A stretch of DNA of 64,000 nt from Rikenellaceae bacterium (GCA_020860245.1 JAJBUQ010000039.1:14299-78298); one strand, 5' to 3'; positions 8,389-19,400 are shown, counted from the first letter of the stretch. Translations and numbers: made by a program. Notes: a model not told the origin generated them from the sequence alone.

Positions 8389-9981
8389 ATGAAAAAATTC
8401 TATCTCTTGTACTTCATCTTGTACGCGCTCTTCAGCACTGTTTTTATAGGATGTAATTTGTGGGAAAATAACGTATCGTACGAATTGTGGCATGCGATAT
8501 CACATAGTGACTGCCTTCCTGTACCGTTCGTCCTCCTTATTCCTGCGTTTATATCCTTTACCGCAGGAGGACTCTCGATGTTAATCGTTCGTCCTAAGCT
8601 GAGAAGGTACAGCGAACAGGATGTTATTATAGATCTGAGCGTAATTATAATTACAGCCCTTGCCGGATGGGTGTCCCTGCGTTATGTGGGCTGGCTCGAA
8701 CCGTTTCTGGAATTCCGTGTAGTGTATAATCTGCTGGCAGTCGGCAGTGGCGCGCTGTTGGGGTTGAATATTGCATTATTTCGAAGAGCTATATCTAAAA
8801 TCCCGGAAAAAAAACCTCTGGCTGACGGAGGACTTGAATTTACATCCGGTACTCAGGAGAAGAAGCCTGTCGCGCTCGGATCCGCATTCTTCTCAGTAAC
8901 TTTTGTTCTCAGTATGGTAGTACTCGCCATTGGGATCGCTGCGATACATGAAGGATGGAATTACGGTCCGGGAGAGACGGTGCTGCTACTGTGCGTATTG
9001 TTCGGACTTGCCGTAGTTATAGCTGTGGGCGCATATTATCTTACGGAACGACTCTGGAAGCGATCGGTGTTCGGAGGACTTGTATTGTTCGTTGTCTTCC
9101 TGTTGGGGTTCGGATTGTCCGGGACTGCGTTCGTGCATCAGTGCTTCTATTTCGCCTATACGAATATGAATGACTTCGGTATTCTCGGAGAGTATACCGG
9201 TGATATGGAAGATAATGAATATTATGACGATTATTATGACGATTATTACGAGGAAGATGACGACTATTACGAAGATGGCGGTGAATCGATTACGAGCGAA
9301 TCTTTGGAAGGGATCTGTGATGAAGACGAGAATGAATATACGCTCTTCGATTCTGCATTGGAATACCTTAGCAACGAGGTCGAAACAGATAGATTTCCCC
9401 GATGGGTGCCGTGGCAGTTATACACTTTCAATGAAGGATTTTCGCATCTTCTCGATTACGGAGGCAATGCGTTCCGCCGTATAGCCTCGTATTTGTTCCA
9501 CAATAGTCCGGAGGTAGTCATGCACATGTTGGTGGATAGATATTCGCATAATATAGAGAAAATGGTAAGCCGCGACGATTACGAAAAAAAATACAGGCGT
9601 ATTGTCGATCTTTTGTTGGTTGCCTACGATGATCTGTTTGTGGAAGATGACGATACCGAATATTATGGCACTCAGCTCATGCTGTCCGTATATAGGACGA
9701 TGCAGCGGGAATGTCCGGGCGGTTACGACGACTGGACTGAATTTTATTACGGGTTCATTGAGCGGAACCATGCTTTCCCCGATCTTCTTTATAAATTCCG
9801 TTTTGAGAGTGGGGAAGTAGACCACCGCATGGTAGTGTGGGTATATTCCTTCTGGGGAAGGCGTGCCAATGAATCTGTATTCAATCCGCAGGATATTTAT
9901 CAGGCGCTCGTTAAAATAAGATCCATATATGAAGAAGACGAGGAGATGGAGTACGATATGAGTTCTACGTGGTCGATGTAA
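8389..9981 (+). CDS. Unrecognised membrane protein with an acidic Tyr/Asp repeat
   Basis: I do not recognise this 530-residue protein. Residues 1-250 hold about seven hydrophobic segments (for example near 5-25, 45-65, 80-100, 165-185, 195-215 and 225-245). A lipobox-like FIGC at residue 22 makes the exact N-terminal topology uncertain. Residues ~278-298 are a tandem acidic block of YYDDYYDDYYEEDD type, written in DNA as near repeats of tattatgacgat. The C-terminal ~230 residues are soluble, acidic and rich in aromatic residues. The gene is monocistronic, with a strong terminator directly behind it. Confidence 0.75.
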   Translation: MKKFYLLYFILYALFSTVFIGCNLWENNVSYELWHAISHSDCLPVPFVLLIPAFISFTAGGLSMLIVRPKLRRYSEQDVIIDLSVIIITALAGWVSLRYVGWLEPFLEFRVVYNLLAVGSGALLGLNIALFRRAISKIPEKKPLADGGLEFTSGTQEKKPVALGSAFFSVTFVLSMVVLAIGIAAIHEGWNYGPGETVLLLCVLFGLAVVIAVGAYYLTERLWKRSVFGGLVLFVVFLLGFGLSGTAFVHQCFYFAYTNMNDFGILGEYTGDMEDNEYYDDYYDDYYEEDDDYYEDGGESITSESLEGICDEDENEYTLFDSALEYLSNEVETDRFPRWVPWQLYTFNEGFSHLLDYGGNAFRRIASYLFHNSPEVVMHMLVDRYSHNIEKMVSRDDYEKKYRRIVDLLLVAYDDLFVEDDDTEYYGTQLMLSVYRTMQRECPGGYDDWTEFYYGFIERNHAFPDLLYKFRFESGEVDHRMVVWVYSFWGRRANESVFNPQDIYQALVKIRSIYEEDEEMEYDMSSTWSM

Positions 9982-10010
9982 TATTTAATTCATATTATAT
10001 AATATAGAGG

Positions 10011-10037
10011 AAGGAAGGTGTTGGCCTTCCTTTTTTT
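10011..10037 (+). terminator. Rho-independent terminator
   Basis: GGAAGG (10013-10018) pairs with CCTTCC (10025-10030), followed by seven T. Confidence 0.85.
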
Positions 10038-10456
10038 GTAAATTTTTATCTGTGCCCGTAGTTTTATGGGGGTGTGAAAAAAAACAATCATGATTTATTT
10101 TCTTGCCATATTAAATAACGGAATTGTTTTTGTATTCATTTAAAAATAAGGGTTGGTTGTTTAAAAAAGATAAAAAAATCAAATTACACCCCTGTTTATA
10201 GGGGAATAAGGTTTGTAAAAAGGTAAAAAAAATGAAAAATACCCCTGAAAAAATTTGGAGCTTATGAAAATGTATGTATCTTTGCACTGTAAACAATGAC
10301 GAAAATGAAACCTATTAAAAAAATCAGTTATTTCTCCTTAGCGCAAAATCCCCGATAGGGGAATTAAAAAGGAAATTTTACAAATTGGAAACGACTCTCG
10401 GAGACTCGGTCGTTAAACGAGTCGGAAATCATTTTAAACAATCAAACAGAAGTTTT
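10038..10456 (+). promoter_or_regulatory. Promoter and ~165-nt structured leader of the nitrogen-assimilation cluster
   Basis: TTTG (10254-10257) and TATCTTTG (10277-10284), 19 bases apart, form a near-perfect Bacteroidetes promoter. Upstream, CCCCT-gtttat-AGGGG (10189-10204) is an inverted repeat, and a second CCCC-gata-GGGG (10350-10361) lies in the leader; a third half-site, ACCCCT, is near 10240. The leader also has a GACTCG...CGAGTC stem (~10403-10424) before the TorF start. These could be operator or RNA-level control sites; which factor binds is unknown. Confidence 0.6.
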
Positions 10457-11152
10457 ATGAAAAGAGTAGTTACAACAGTTTTTGCATCGATGGCAGTTTT
10501 AATGGGGATTTCTGTCAGTGCGCAGGATAAAGTGGAGATCACGGCAGGTGCGGATGTTGTTAGTTCCTATGTTTGGAGAGGGGTTTATCAATCAGGATTC
10601 AGTGTTCAGCCGGAGTTGGGAATAGGATACAAGGGATTGTATTTCGGAGCTTGGGGTTCCACAGGTTTGAAAGATTTTAAAGAATTCGATCTTGCCGTAA
10701 GTTACGAAATCGCAGGATTCCTGTTCGGTGTTACAGATTACTGGTGGGAAGGACAGGGAATGAAATACGGGGATTATAAAGACTCGCATCATTTCGAAGG
10801 GACGATAGGATATACGTTCGGAGAAAAATTCCCGCTATCGATATCCTGGAGTACATTCTTTGCCGGAGGAGACAAGGACAAGGACGGCGACAGGGCTTAT
10901 TCTACTTATATAGAGCTCTCTTATCCGTTTACCTTCAAAGGAGTGGACTTTGATGTGGCAGTGGGAATGGCGCCGTGGGAGTCCATAACCTATCTCCCTA
11001 CCGACAACAAAGGATTTCAGGTGTGCAATATCGCACTTACAGCTTATAAAGACATCGTTATTTCAGACCGATACGCGCTTCCGGTATTCGTGGGCTTCTC
11101 CCTTAACCCTGCAATGAACGATGTGAACTTAGTGTTCGGGATATCTTTCTAA
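10457..11152 (+). CDS. TorF family putative porin
   Basis: This is an outer-membrane beta-barrel protein of 231 residues. The start is the ATG at 10457 (KRVVTTVFASMAVLMG...SAQ signal peptide); an in-frame TTG further upstream lies in the leader and is unlikely to be used. The mature protein opens with AGADVVSSYVWRGVYQSG, the hallmark of the TorF/TIGR02001-type family, followed by alternating aromatic strands and a terminal FGISF ending suited to outer-membrane insertion. It heads the P-II/Amt cluster, which suggests a role in nitrogen-compound passage across the outer membrane; this is inference from position. Confidence 0.85.
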   Translation: MKRVVTTVFASMAVLMGISVSAQDKVEITAGADVVSSYVWRGVYQSGFSVQPELGIGYKGLYFGAWGSTGLKDFKEFDLAVSYEIAGFLFGVTDYWWEGQGMKYGDYKDSHHFEGTIGYTFGEKFPLSISWSTFFAGGDKDKDGDRAYSTYIELSYPFTFKGVDFDVAVGMAPWESITYLPTDNKGFQVCNIALTAYKDIVISDRYALPVFVGFSLNPAMNDVNLVFGISF

Positions 11153-11241
11153 TATAATCAAGTTAATCAGAGTATTGTAACCGTTTTATCCATGCTGGTT
11201 TGGCATGGACCGGGATAAATACTGTCAAATTTTAAGGAATT

Positions 11242-11598
11242 ATGAAAAAGATAGAAGCAATTATACGTAAAACTAAATTCGAAGAGGTGAAAGAAGCCCT
11301 TCTTGCAGCCGACATCGAGTGGTTCTCGTATACGGAAGTAAGAGGCGTCGGCAAAGCTCGACAAGACAGAATCTACCGCGGTGTTCTTTATGGAACCGAC
11401 GTGATAGAGAGGCTGATGCTCACGATCGTAGTCAGAAATCAAAATGCCGACAAGACCGTCAAGGCTATACTCTCCTCAGCGCGTACGGGGGAAGTGGGAG
11501 ACGGACGGATCTTTGTCTCGGATGTGATCGATTCCTTCAGTATAAGGACGAGCGAGAGCGGGGAATCGACGCTGTTTGCTACGGACGGAAAAAAATAA
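11242..11598 (+). CDS. P-II family nitrogen regulatory protein
   Basis: P-II proteins sense ATP/ADP, 2-oxoglutarate and often glutamine, and gate Amt channels. The 118-residue protein starts KKIEAIIRKTKFEEVKEAL and has the T-loop region (VRGVGKARQDRIYRGVLYGTD, residues ~33-53) one residue shorter than in E. coli GlnB; Tyr50 corresponds to the modified Tyr51. The B-loop TGEVGDGRIFV and C-loop RTSESGE are present. It lies 32 bases before amt, the classic glnK-amt pairing, so it probably blocks the transporter when nitrogen is plentiful. Confidence 0.93.
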   Translation: MKKIEAIIRKTKFEEVKEALLAADIEWFSYTEVRGVGKARQDRIYRGVLYGTDVIERLMLTIVVRNQNADKTVKAILSSARTGEVGDGRIFVSDVIDSFSIRTSESGESTLFATDGKK

Positions 11599-11630
11599 AT
11601 CGGTTAGTTTAAAGTTAAAAAGAAAGAAAA

Positions 11631-12902
11631 ATGGAAGAAATTATATTGACAGCAAATGTGGCGGCCGCCGGTTCGATGGTGGACAGGGTAGCGGAGATTG
11701 CCGCGTCCTTAGATACGGTATGGGTCTTACTCGGAGCGATGCTCGTATTTCTTATGCAGCTTGGATTCTCCATGGTCGAATCCGGATTCGCGAGGACTAA
11801 AAATACGGCCAATATACTAATGAAGAACCTTGTCGACATCTCTTCCGGATCGGTACTGTTCTGGCTGGTAGGGTTTGGAATAATGTTCAGTCCTTCGATC
11901 GGAGGATTTATAGGAACACCTGATTTTATGGGGTATGACTGGTGGGAAGGAGATATTCCTCCGGCAGCGTTCCTCGTTTTCCAGACGATGTTCTGTGCAA
12001 CGGCCGCTACGATAGTTTCCGGTGCGGTAGCAGAGAGGACTAAGTTTCATGCCTACTTAATCTACTGTATCTGTATCAGTACCGTAATCTATCCGATATC
12101 GGGTCACTGGACATGGGGTGATGGTTGGCTTGCCGAGTTAGGATTCCATGACTTTGCAGGTAGCGCCGTTGTACATTCCGTCGGAGGCTGGATCGCGTTG
12201 GCAGGTGCGGCTATAGTAGGTCCGCGTATAGGTAAATACCGCAACGGTAAGATCTACGCTATACCTGGACACAGCCTTACAATAGCTACCATGGGGGTAT
12301 TCCTTCTCTGGTTAGGGTGGTTCGGATTTAACCCCGGAAGCCAGCTTGCGGCATCCACCGGAGAAGATGCACTTGCAATATCGACAGTGTTTCTTACAAC
12401 CAACCTTGCAGCTGCGGCGGGCGGACTCTCGGCGTTCATTGTAGCATGGATAAAATATGGCAAACCGACCCTTAGTTTGAGTCTCAATGGTGTACTTGCA
12501 GGGCTCGTAGGTATTACGGCAGGTACCGACCTCGTGTCCCCTCTCGGAGCATTATGTATAGGTATAATAAGCGGTGTGGTTATGGTATTCGCAGTATCGT
12601 TCATAGATACGAAACTAAAAATAGACGATCCGGTCGGTGCGATAGCGGTTCACGGAGTCTGCGGTACTTTAGGTACGATTCTCGTCGGATTCTTTGCTTT
12701 GGAAGATGGATTGTTCTACGGTGCAGGAGCAGGATTCTTAGGGATTCAGTGTATCGGTGCGATAGTGACGGCGGTATGGGCACTGGTAATGGGCTACATA
12801 ATGTTCAAGCTGATAGATAAGACTATTGGAATGCGTGTACCGAAACGTATCGAAGAAGAAGGTCTCGACATATACGAACACGGAGAGACAGCTTACAACT
12901 AA
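11631..12902 (+). CDS. amt: Ammonium transporter
   Basis: Amt is an inner-membrane trimeric channel for ammonium. The 423-residue protein has about eleven membrane segments, the AGSAVVHSVGGW motif with the first pore histidine (near residue 180) and GAIAVHGVCGTLGTI with the second (near residue 340). DTVWVLLGAMLVFLMQLGFSMVESGF at the start of the barrel (residues ~28-53) is typical. It follows the P-II gene and precedes asnA, glnN and gltBD, so imported ammonium can be assimilated by the enzymes encoded next to it. Confidence 0.95.
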   Translation: MEEIILTANVAAAGSMVDRVAEIAASLDTVWVLLGAMLVFLMQLGFSMVESGFARTKNTANILMKNLVDISSGSVLFWLVGFGIMFSPSIGGFIGTPDFMGYDWWEGDIPPAAFLVFQTMFCATAATIVSGAVAERTKFHAYLIYCICISTVIYPISGHWTWGDGWLAELGFHDFAGSAVVHSVGGWIALAGAAIVGPRIGKYRNGKIYAIPGHSLTIATMGVFLLWLGWFGFNPGSQLAASTGEDALAISTVFLTTNLAAAAGGLSAFIVAWIKYGKPTLSLSLNGVLAGLVGITAGTDLVSPLGALCIGIISGVVMVFAVSFIDTKLKIDDPVGAIAVHGVCGTLGTILVGFFALEDGLFYGAGAGFLGIQCIGAIVTAVWALVMGYIMFKLIDKTIGMRVPKRIEEEGLDIYEHGETAYN

Positions 12903-12965
12903 GAATATTTATAAATAAAAGAAGTTCAGTTAGTTTTAGTTAGTGATTAGTTTAGGTTTGACAAC

Positions 12966-12993
12966 GGCGGACAGAAAAAAATGTCTGTCCGCC
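12966..12993 (+). terminator. Stable hairpin between amt and asnA
   Basis: GGCGGACAGA (12966-12975) pairs perfectly with TCTGTCCGCC (12984-12993). No T run follows on the + strand, so it may be a partial terminator, a processing site or a stability element rather than a strong end. Confidence 0.5.
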
Positions 12994-13044
12994 GCGGAAA
13001 AACGGGAAATTCAAAGTAAAACATTAAATTTAACCAATTAAATC

Positions 13045-14079
13045 ATGAAATTATATATCCCAAAACAGTATCAGGCCAAGTTGAGTCCGGAGAAGATGGA
13101 CCAGGCCATAAAATTATTAAAAGATTCGTTTCAGAAGTGCCTCTCTCAGACATTGCATCTAAGAAGAGTAACCGCGCCGTTGTTTGTCTTATCCGGGACC
13201 GGAATCAACGACGACTTGAACGGTGTGGAGAGGGCGGTAAGATTCCCGATCAAAGATATGGGTGACAAACAGGTAGAAATAGTCCATTCCCTCGCGAAGT
13301 GGAAAAGAATGAAACTCGGTGAGTATGGAATCGCGCCGGGATATGGACTCTACACTGATATGAACGCGATCCGCGCTGACGAGGAGCTTACGAATATCCA
13401 CTCCGTGTATGTGGACCAGTGGGACTGGGAACGCACCATTACCGCAGACGACAGAAATATAGACTTCCTTAAAAGTATCGTAAAAGATATTTACAGCGTG
13501 ATAAAATTTCAGGAACAGGAAGTTTATGAATGCTTCCCTCATATTACCCCGATACTTCCGGACGAGATAACGTTCGTTTATGCGGAAAACCTTGCGAAGG
13601 AGTATCCGGAACTGACCCCGTTGGAAAGAGAAACTGAAATGGCGAAAAAATACGGAGCGATATTCGTGATAGGCATCGGACACAAACTCTCGGACGGTAA
13701 GAAGCACGACGGAAGAGCTCCGGATTACGACGACTGGAGTACGGAACACGAAAAAGGATATTACGGACTCAACGGCGATATCGTTCTTTGGAACCCTGTC
13801 CTTCAGAGAGCATTCGAAGTGTCGAGCATGGGAATCCGGGTAGATAAAACGGCTCTGCTAAAACAGCTCGATCTCGAAGGCTGTCCGGAACGCAAAGATC
13901 TTACATTCCACAAAGCGTTGCTTGAAGATAAAATACCCCTCTCGATAGGTGGTGGAATCGGACAATCGAGGATATGTATGTTCCTGCTCAGATGCGCCCA
14001 CATAGGGGAAGTTCAGGTAAGTATCTGGCCGGAGGAAATGGTTGAGGAGTGTGCGAAAAACGGTATTTACCTGAAATAA
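13045..14079 (+). CDS. asnA: Aspartate-ammonia ligase (asparagine synthetase A)
   Basis: AsnA makes asparagine from aspartate, ATP and free ammonia. The 344-residue length is normal for the family. Visible class II synthetase motifs include VERAVRFPIKDM, HSLAKWKRMKLGEYGI (residue ~80), VYVDQWDWER and the C-terminal GGGIGQSRICMFLLR that closes the ATP site. It relies on ammonia, not glutamine, which fits its place behind amt. The 142-base gap with a hairpin suggests its expression is set apart from the transporter. Confidence 0.95.
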   Translation: MKLYIPKQYQAKLSPEKMDQAIKLLKDSFQKCLSQTLHLRRVTAPLFVLSGTGINDDLNGVERAVRFPIKDMGDKQVEIVHSLAKWKRMKLGEYGIAPGYGLYTDMNAIRADEELTNIHSVYVDQWDWERTITADDRNIDFLKSIVKDIYSVIKFQEQEVYECFPHITPILPDEITFVYAENLAKEYPELTPLERETEMAKKYGAIFVIGIGHKLSDGKKHDGRAPDYDDWSTEHEKGYYGLNGDIVLWNPVLQRAFEVSSMGIRVDKTALLKQLDLEGCPERKDLTFHKALLEDKIPLSIGGGIGQSRICMFLLRCAHIGEVQVSIWPEEMVEECAKNGIYLK

Positions 14080-14132
14080 GCCCCACTGCTTTAAAGATTA
14101 ACGATAAATAAAAATACTAAATTCACAAAACC

Positions 14133-16325
14133 ATGTCAACCTTAAGATTCAAAGTAGTTGAAGAGGCGATCAAAAGAAAAGCCCTCGACGTAAAAGCTCC
14201 GAGCGAGCGTTCGTCGGAATACTTCGGTATGTATGTCTTTAATGACGAAACAATGAAGAAATACCTCTCTTCGAAGACATACAAAGCATTAACCGATACC
14301 ATGAACAACGGAACGCCCCTTGCGCGTGAACTTGCGGACAGTATCGCAGCAGGCATGAAACAATGGGCTACCGATATGGGAGCCACACATTATACCCACT
14401 GGTTCCAGCCCCTGACAGGCGGAACAGCGGAGAAACACGATGCGTTTGTCGAGCATGACGGCAGAGGCGGAATGATAGAGGAATTTTCCGGCAAACTCCT
14501 GATACAGCAGGAGCCGGACGCATCGTCCTTCCCGAGCGGAGGCATCCGCAACACGTTCGAGGCGCGCGGTTACAGTGCGTGGGATCCGACTTCTCCCGCA
14601 TTCATCGTGGACACGACGCTTTGTATACCTACTATATTTATCTCATATACAGGAGAGTCTCTCGACTACAAAGTCCCGTTGCTCAAATCTATCTCGGCGA
14701 TAAGCAAAGCTGCGACAGATGTTTGCAAATACTTTGACGAAAACGTAACTAAAGTTATATCATATCTCGGCTGGGAACAGGAATACTTCCTTGTGGACGA
14801 GGGGTTGTGGGCTGCACGTCCCGACCTTATGCTGACCGGTCGTACGCTTATGGGACACGAGAGCGCGAAGAACCAGCAGTTGGAAGACCACTACTTCGGT
14901 GCGATACCTTCGAGAGTAATGTCGTTCATGAAAGACCTCGAATACGAATGTTATAAATTGGGAATTCCGGTTAAAACCCGTCATAACGAGGTTGCTCCTA
15001 ATCAATTCGAGCTCGCTCCGATTTATGAGGAGTGTAATCTTGCGAACGACCATAACTTATTGCTGATGATAATTATCCGCAAGATTGCCCACAAACACTG
15101 CTTCCGTGCTCTTCTTCACGAAAAACCATTCAAAGGAGTCAACGGATCCGGTAAACACAACAACTGGTCCTTAGGAACGGATACAGGGGTAAACCTTCTT
15201 TCTCCAGGTAAAACTCCGGCAGGAAATTTACAGTTCGTGACATTCCTCGTGAATATCATGATGGCAGTCTACAAACGCAACGGATTATTAAAAGCGAGCA
15301 TATCGAGCGCGACCAATGCACACCGCTTGGGAGCTAATGAAGCACCTCCTGCAATTATTTCTACCTTCCTGGGACAGCAATTAAGCGCTATACTCGATAA
15401 AATAGAGATAAGCGATGCGAGCGAGGCTATTAAAGTGAACGGTAAATCTGAATTCAGGCTGGATGGCATTGCGCACATTCCCGAACTGCTACTCGATAAT
15501 ACCGACAGGAACCGTACATCTCCGTTCGCGTTCACAGGCAATCGCTTCGAATTCCGCGCGGTAGGTTCTTCCGCTAACTGCGCGAGCGCGATGCTCACCC
15601 TTAATACTGCGGTGGCAGCACAGCTCAAAGAGTTTAAAGTGGAAGTTGATTCTTTGATAGAGAGTGGAAAATCCAAAGAGGAAGCTATCTTTGCAGTGAT
15701 TAAAAAATATATTAATGAGTGTAAGGTTATCCACTTCGACGGTAACGGATACAGCGACGAATGGAAGGAAGAAGCCGCTAAACGCGGACTCGACTGCGAG
15801 ACTTCAGTGCCATTGATCTTCGATGCCTTCCTGTCCAAAGAAACAGTCGATATGTTCGCTTCCACAGGAGTAATGACGGATGTCGAACTTCATGCCCGCG
15901 CGGAAGTAAACTGGGAGATGTACACTAAAAAGATACAGATCGAGGCGCGTGTACTGGGCGACCTTGCTTTGAACCATATCATTCCGGTGGCATCGCGTTA
16001 CGAAAGTATGCTTCTGGATAAATTATATAAGCTCAACACCCTTATCGCGTACGATAAAATGAAAGATTACGCTCAGGAAGATATGGTCGTTATCGAGAAA
16101 ATATCCAAACATATATCCGAGATACGCAGCAATGTAAAAGATATGATCGAGGCGAGAAAGGTCGCTAATAAGATTGAGGACGAAAGGGAAAAAGCTATCG
16201 CTTATCACGATAATGTAGCGTCTTACTTCGACAAAATACGTTACCATATCGATAAATTGGAACTTATAGTGGACGACGAAATGTGGGTTCTCCCAAAATA
16301 CAGAGAGCTGTTGTTCATAAGATAG
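14133..16325 (+). CDS. glnN: Glutamine synthetase type III
   Basis: GlnN makes glutamine from glutamate, ammonia and ATP and is the common GS of Bacteroidetes. The 730-residue length is typical of type III and far longer than GlnA. Motifs include THWFQPLTGGTAEKHDAF (residue ~88), HNEVAPNQFELAPIYEECN (glutamate/ATP site, residue ~286), GSGKHNNWSLGT and a RNRTSPFAFTGNRFEFRAVG stretch. It sits between asnA and gltBD, so its product feeds glutamate synthase directly downstream. Confidence 0.96.
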   Translation: MSTLRFKVVEEAIKRKALDVKAPSERSSEYFGMYVFNDETMKKYLSSKTYKALTDTMNNGTPLARELADSIAAGMKQWATDMGATHYTHWFQPLTGGTAEKHDAFVEHDGRGGMIEEFSGKLLIQQEPDASSFPSGGIRNTFEARGYSAWDPTSPAFIVDTTLCIPTIFISYTGESLDYKVPLLKSISAISKAATDVCKYFDENVTKVISYLGWEQEYFLVDEGLWAARPDLMLTGRTLMGHESAKNQQLEDHYFGAIPSRVMSFMKDLEYECYKLGIPVKTRHNEVAPNQFELAPIYEECNLANDHNLLLMIIIRKIAHKHCFRALLHEKPFKGVNGSGKHNNWSLGTDTGVNLLSPGKTPAGNLQFVTFLVNIMMAVYKRNGLLKASISSATNAHRLGANEAPPAIISTFLGQQLSAILDKIEISDASEAIKVNGKSEFRLDGIAHIPELLLDNTDRNRTSPFAFTGNRFEFRAVGSSANCASAMLTLNTAVAAQLKEFKVEVDSLIESGKSKEEAIFAVIKKYINECKVIHFDGNGYSDEWKEEAAKRGLDCETSVPLIFDAFLSKETVDMFASTGVMTDVELHARAEVNWEMYTKKIQIEARVLGDLALNHIIPVASRYESMLLDKLYKLNTLIAYDKMKDYAQEDMVVIEKISKHISEIRSNVKDMIEARKVANKIEDEREKAIAYHDNVASYFDKIRYHIDKLELIVDDEMWVLPKYRELLFIR

Positions 16326-16359
16326 AAAAACATAATACGGATATAAAAGCGGATTGTCA

Positions 16360-16412
16360 GGTACGGCCGGGGATGTGTGTTGGTGGATGAGGTAGCCGTA
16401 ACCAGCCGTACC
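16360..16412 (+). other. Hairpin between glnN and gltB
   Basis: GGTACGGC (16360-16367) is complementary to GCCGTACC (16405-16412) across 37 bases. No T run follows; its role is unknown. Confidence 0.35.
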
Positions 16413-16449
16413 GGATAAGCCGTGACAGAAAAACAAAGGCATAATAGAA

Positions 16450-19400
16450 ATGGAGAAAACAGTATTACCTCAAGTTCAGGGATTGTACAGCCCTGAATAC
16501 GAGCATGACGGTTGCGGTGTGGGTCTTGTCGTTAATATTAACGGAGACAAATACCACGACATTGTCGAAAACGGACTTCAGGTCCTCGAGCATATGGCGC
16601 ACCGCGGAGCGGAAGGCGCCGACAGCAAGACCGGCGACGGAGCCGGAATTATGGTTCAGATACCCCACGAATTTATTCTTCTTCAGGGAATTCCGGTGCC
16701 TGAAAAAGGGAAATACGGAGTAGGAATGCTGTTCCTGCCCAAAGATATGGATGATGAAACTCTTTGCCTCGATATAGTCAATACGGAGATTGCCAAAGAG
16801 GGGCTATCCCTTCTACATGTAAGGAACGTACCTGTTAAAAGCGATATTCTCGGGAAAGATGCCCGCAGTGTGGAACCCGATGTAAAACAGATATTTATTA
16901 CAGGATGTGAAGACAGGGAGCAGTTCGAGAGCAAATTATATATTCTCGGTAAAAAAATCGAGAAGGCGATCAATTCGTCCTCGGTCAAAGATAAAAAGGC
17001 ATTCTACATCGTAAGTCTCTCAACACGTACGTTGATTTATAAGGGAATGCTCACCTCCCTTCAATTGAGGCATTACTACCCAGACCTCATGAATCCCTAC
17101 TTCACCAGCGGTCTGGCTTTGGTTCATTCACGTTTCAGTACTAACACGTTCCCTACATGGGACTTGGCGCAGCCGTTCCGCATGGTTGGGCATAACGGTG
17201 AGATAAACACCATACGAGGAAACCGTTCGTGGATGCAGACAAGGGAGACTCTTCTGCATCCCTCCAATCTGGGTGGTAGCGTGGAGTCGATATCCCCTGT
17301 GGTGCAGGACGGAATGAGCGACAGCGCGTCGTTCGATAATGTGCTCGAATTCTTCGTTAAATCGGGACTCAGCCTGCCTCACGCATTGGCGATGATGGTT
17401 CCGGAGAGCTACAACGATAAAAATCCGATCTCGGAAGAGTTGCGGAGCTTCTATGAATATCACAGCATTTGGATGGAACCGTGGGACGGTCCCGCGACTA
17501 TAATGTTCTCTGACGGTCGTTATGCCGGAGGGCTGCTCGACAGGAACGGATTACGCCCTGCCAGATACCTTATCACCAAGAACTATATGATGGTTGTGGC
17601 ATCCGAGACCGGTGTTCTCGACTTCGATGCCTCGGAGATTAAAGAAAAAGGGCGTCTCCGTCCGGGGAAGATACTTATGATCGATACCGAAACCGGGGAA
17701 GTGAAATACGACGCGGAACTTAAAGAACAGCTGGCTAATGCCCATCCTTATAAAGAATGGCTCGAAAAGAACCGCGTAATCTTAAGTAATATAAAATCGG
17801 GACGCCAAGTTAAACACGAGGTCGAAAATTACGACAGGCTGCTGCGTGCGTTCGGTTACAATAAGGAAGATATAGACAAGATAATCAAACCGATGGGGGC
17901 CAATGGCATCGAACCTATCGCCTCTATGGGGAATGATACCCCGTTAGCGGTGTTGTCGGATAAACCTCAGAGATTCTTCAACTATTTCAGACAACAGTTC
18001 GCGCAGGTTACCAACCCTCCGATAGACCCTATCAGAGAGGAACTTGTCATGTCGCTCTCCAGTCATATCGGAGCAATTACGAGCAATATACTCGATCCTT
18101 CGCCGGAACTCTGCAAGGTAGTCAAACTTCCAAGCCCTATCATTACCAATACCGAACTCGATATACTTAAAAATCTGAGATATAAAGGGTTTAAAACCGC
18201 TACTATTCCAATGTTGTTCGATGCAGAAAAGGGAACTAAAGGTTTGGAATCCGCTCTCGCGGAACTCTGCGCCAAAGCAGAGGAGGCTGTGGATAAGGAA
18301 GAAAACTATGTTATCCTGAGCGACAGGGGTGTAAACGATAAATTGGCTCAAATCCCGTCGCTTATGGCGTTGTCCGCGGTACATCACCATCTTATCGCAA
18401 GGAAAAAACGTTCGCAGATCGCAATAATCGTCGAGAGCGGGGAAGTCAGCGAGGTTATGCACGTGGCTCTGCTTATCGGATTCGGTGCGAGCGCGGTGAA
18501 TCCATATATGGCATTCGCGGTTCTGAACGAACTCGTTAAAAAAGATGAGCTCCAGCTCGATTATGAAACGGCTGAAAAACACTATATTAAGGCGATAAAC
18601 AAAGGCATCCTGAAGGTGATGTCCAAAATGGGTATCTCCACTATCAGGAGCTATCGGGGAGCAAAACTGTTCGAACCGATCGGATTATCCAAAGAACTTC
18701 TCGACAAGTATATGGGGGGCGGAATCTCTAAGATAAACGGACTGGATTTAGACGATATAGCTAAAGATACGCTAAAATCCCATTCGAAAGGATTCGGTGA
18801 ATTCTCAGTGGATACGAATCTTGAGAACTTCGGCAATTACGCTTACCGCAAGGACGGCGAGAAGCACGCATGGAACCCTGAGACTATCTCGAAGTTACAG
18901 CTTGCCACCCGCCTCGGAAGCTATAAAAAATTTAAAGAATATTCTTCAATTGTAGATAATAAACCACAGCCGATGTTCCTGCGCGATCTTATGGAATTCA
19001 GAAGCGACAGGAAGCCGATAGATATATCTAAAGTAGAACCTGCATCGGAGATCACAAAACGGTTCGTAACAGGAGCGATGTCGTTCGGTTCGATAAGTGC
19101 GGAGGCGCACACGGCTATGGCCATAGCGATGAATATTATCGGAGGTAAGAGTAATACCGGAGAAGGAGGAGAAGATCCTGAAAGATTCATACCCAAACCG
19201 GACGGAACCTCTGAGAGAAGCGCTATCAAACAGGTGGCTTCGGGAAGGTTCGGCGTCACTACGGAATACCTCGTTAATGCGGACGAGATTCAGATAAAGA
19301 TTGCCCAGGGTGCTAAACCGGGCGAGGGAGGACAGCTTCCCGGATTCAAAGTGGATAAAATGATCGCCAAAATAAGACATTCTATTCCGGGAATCTCGCT

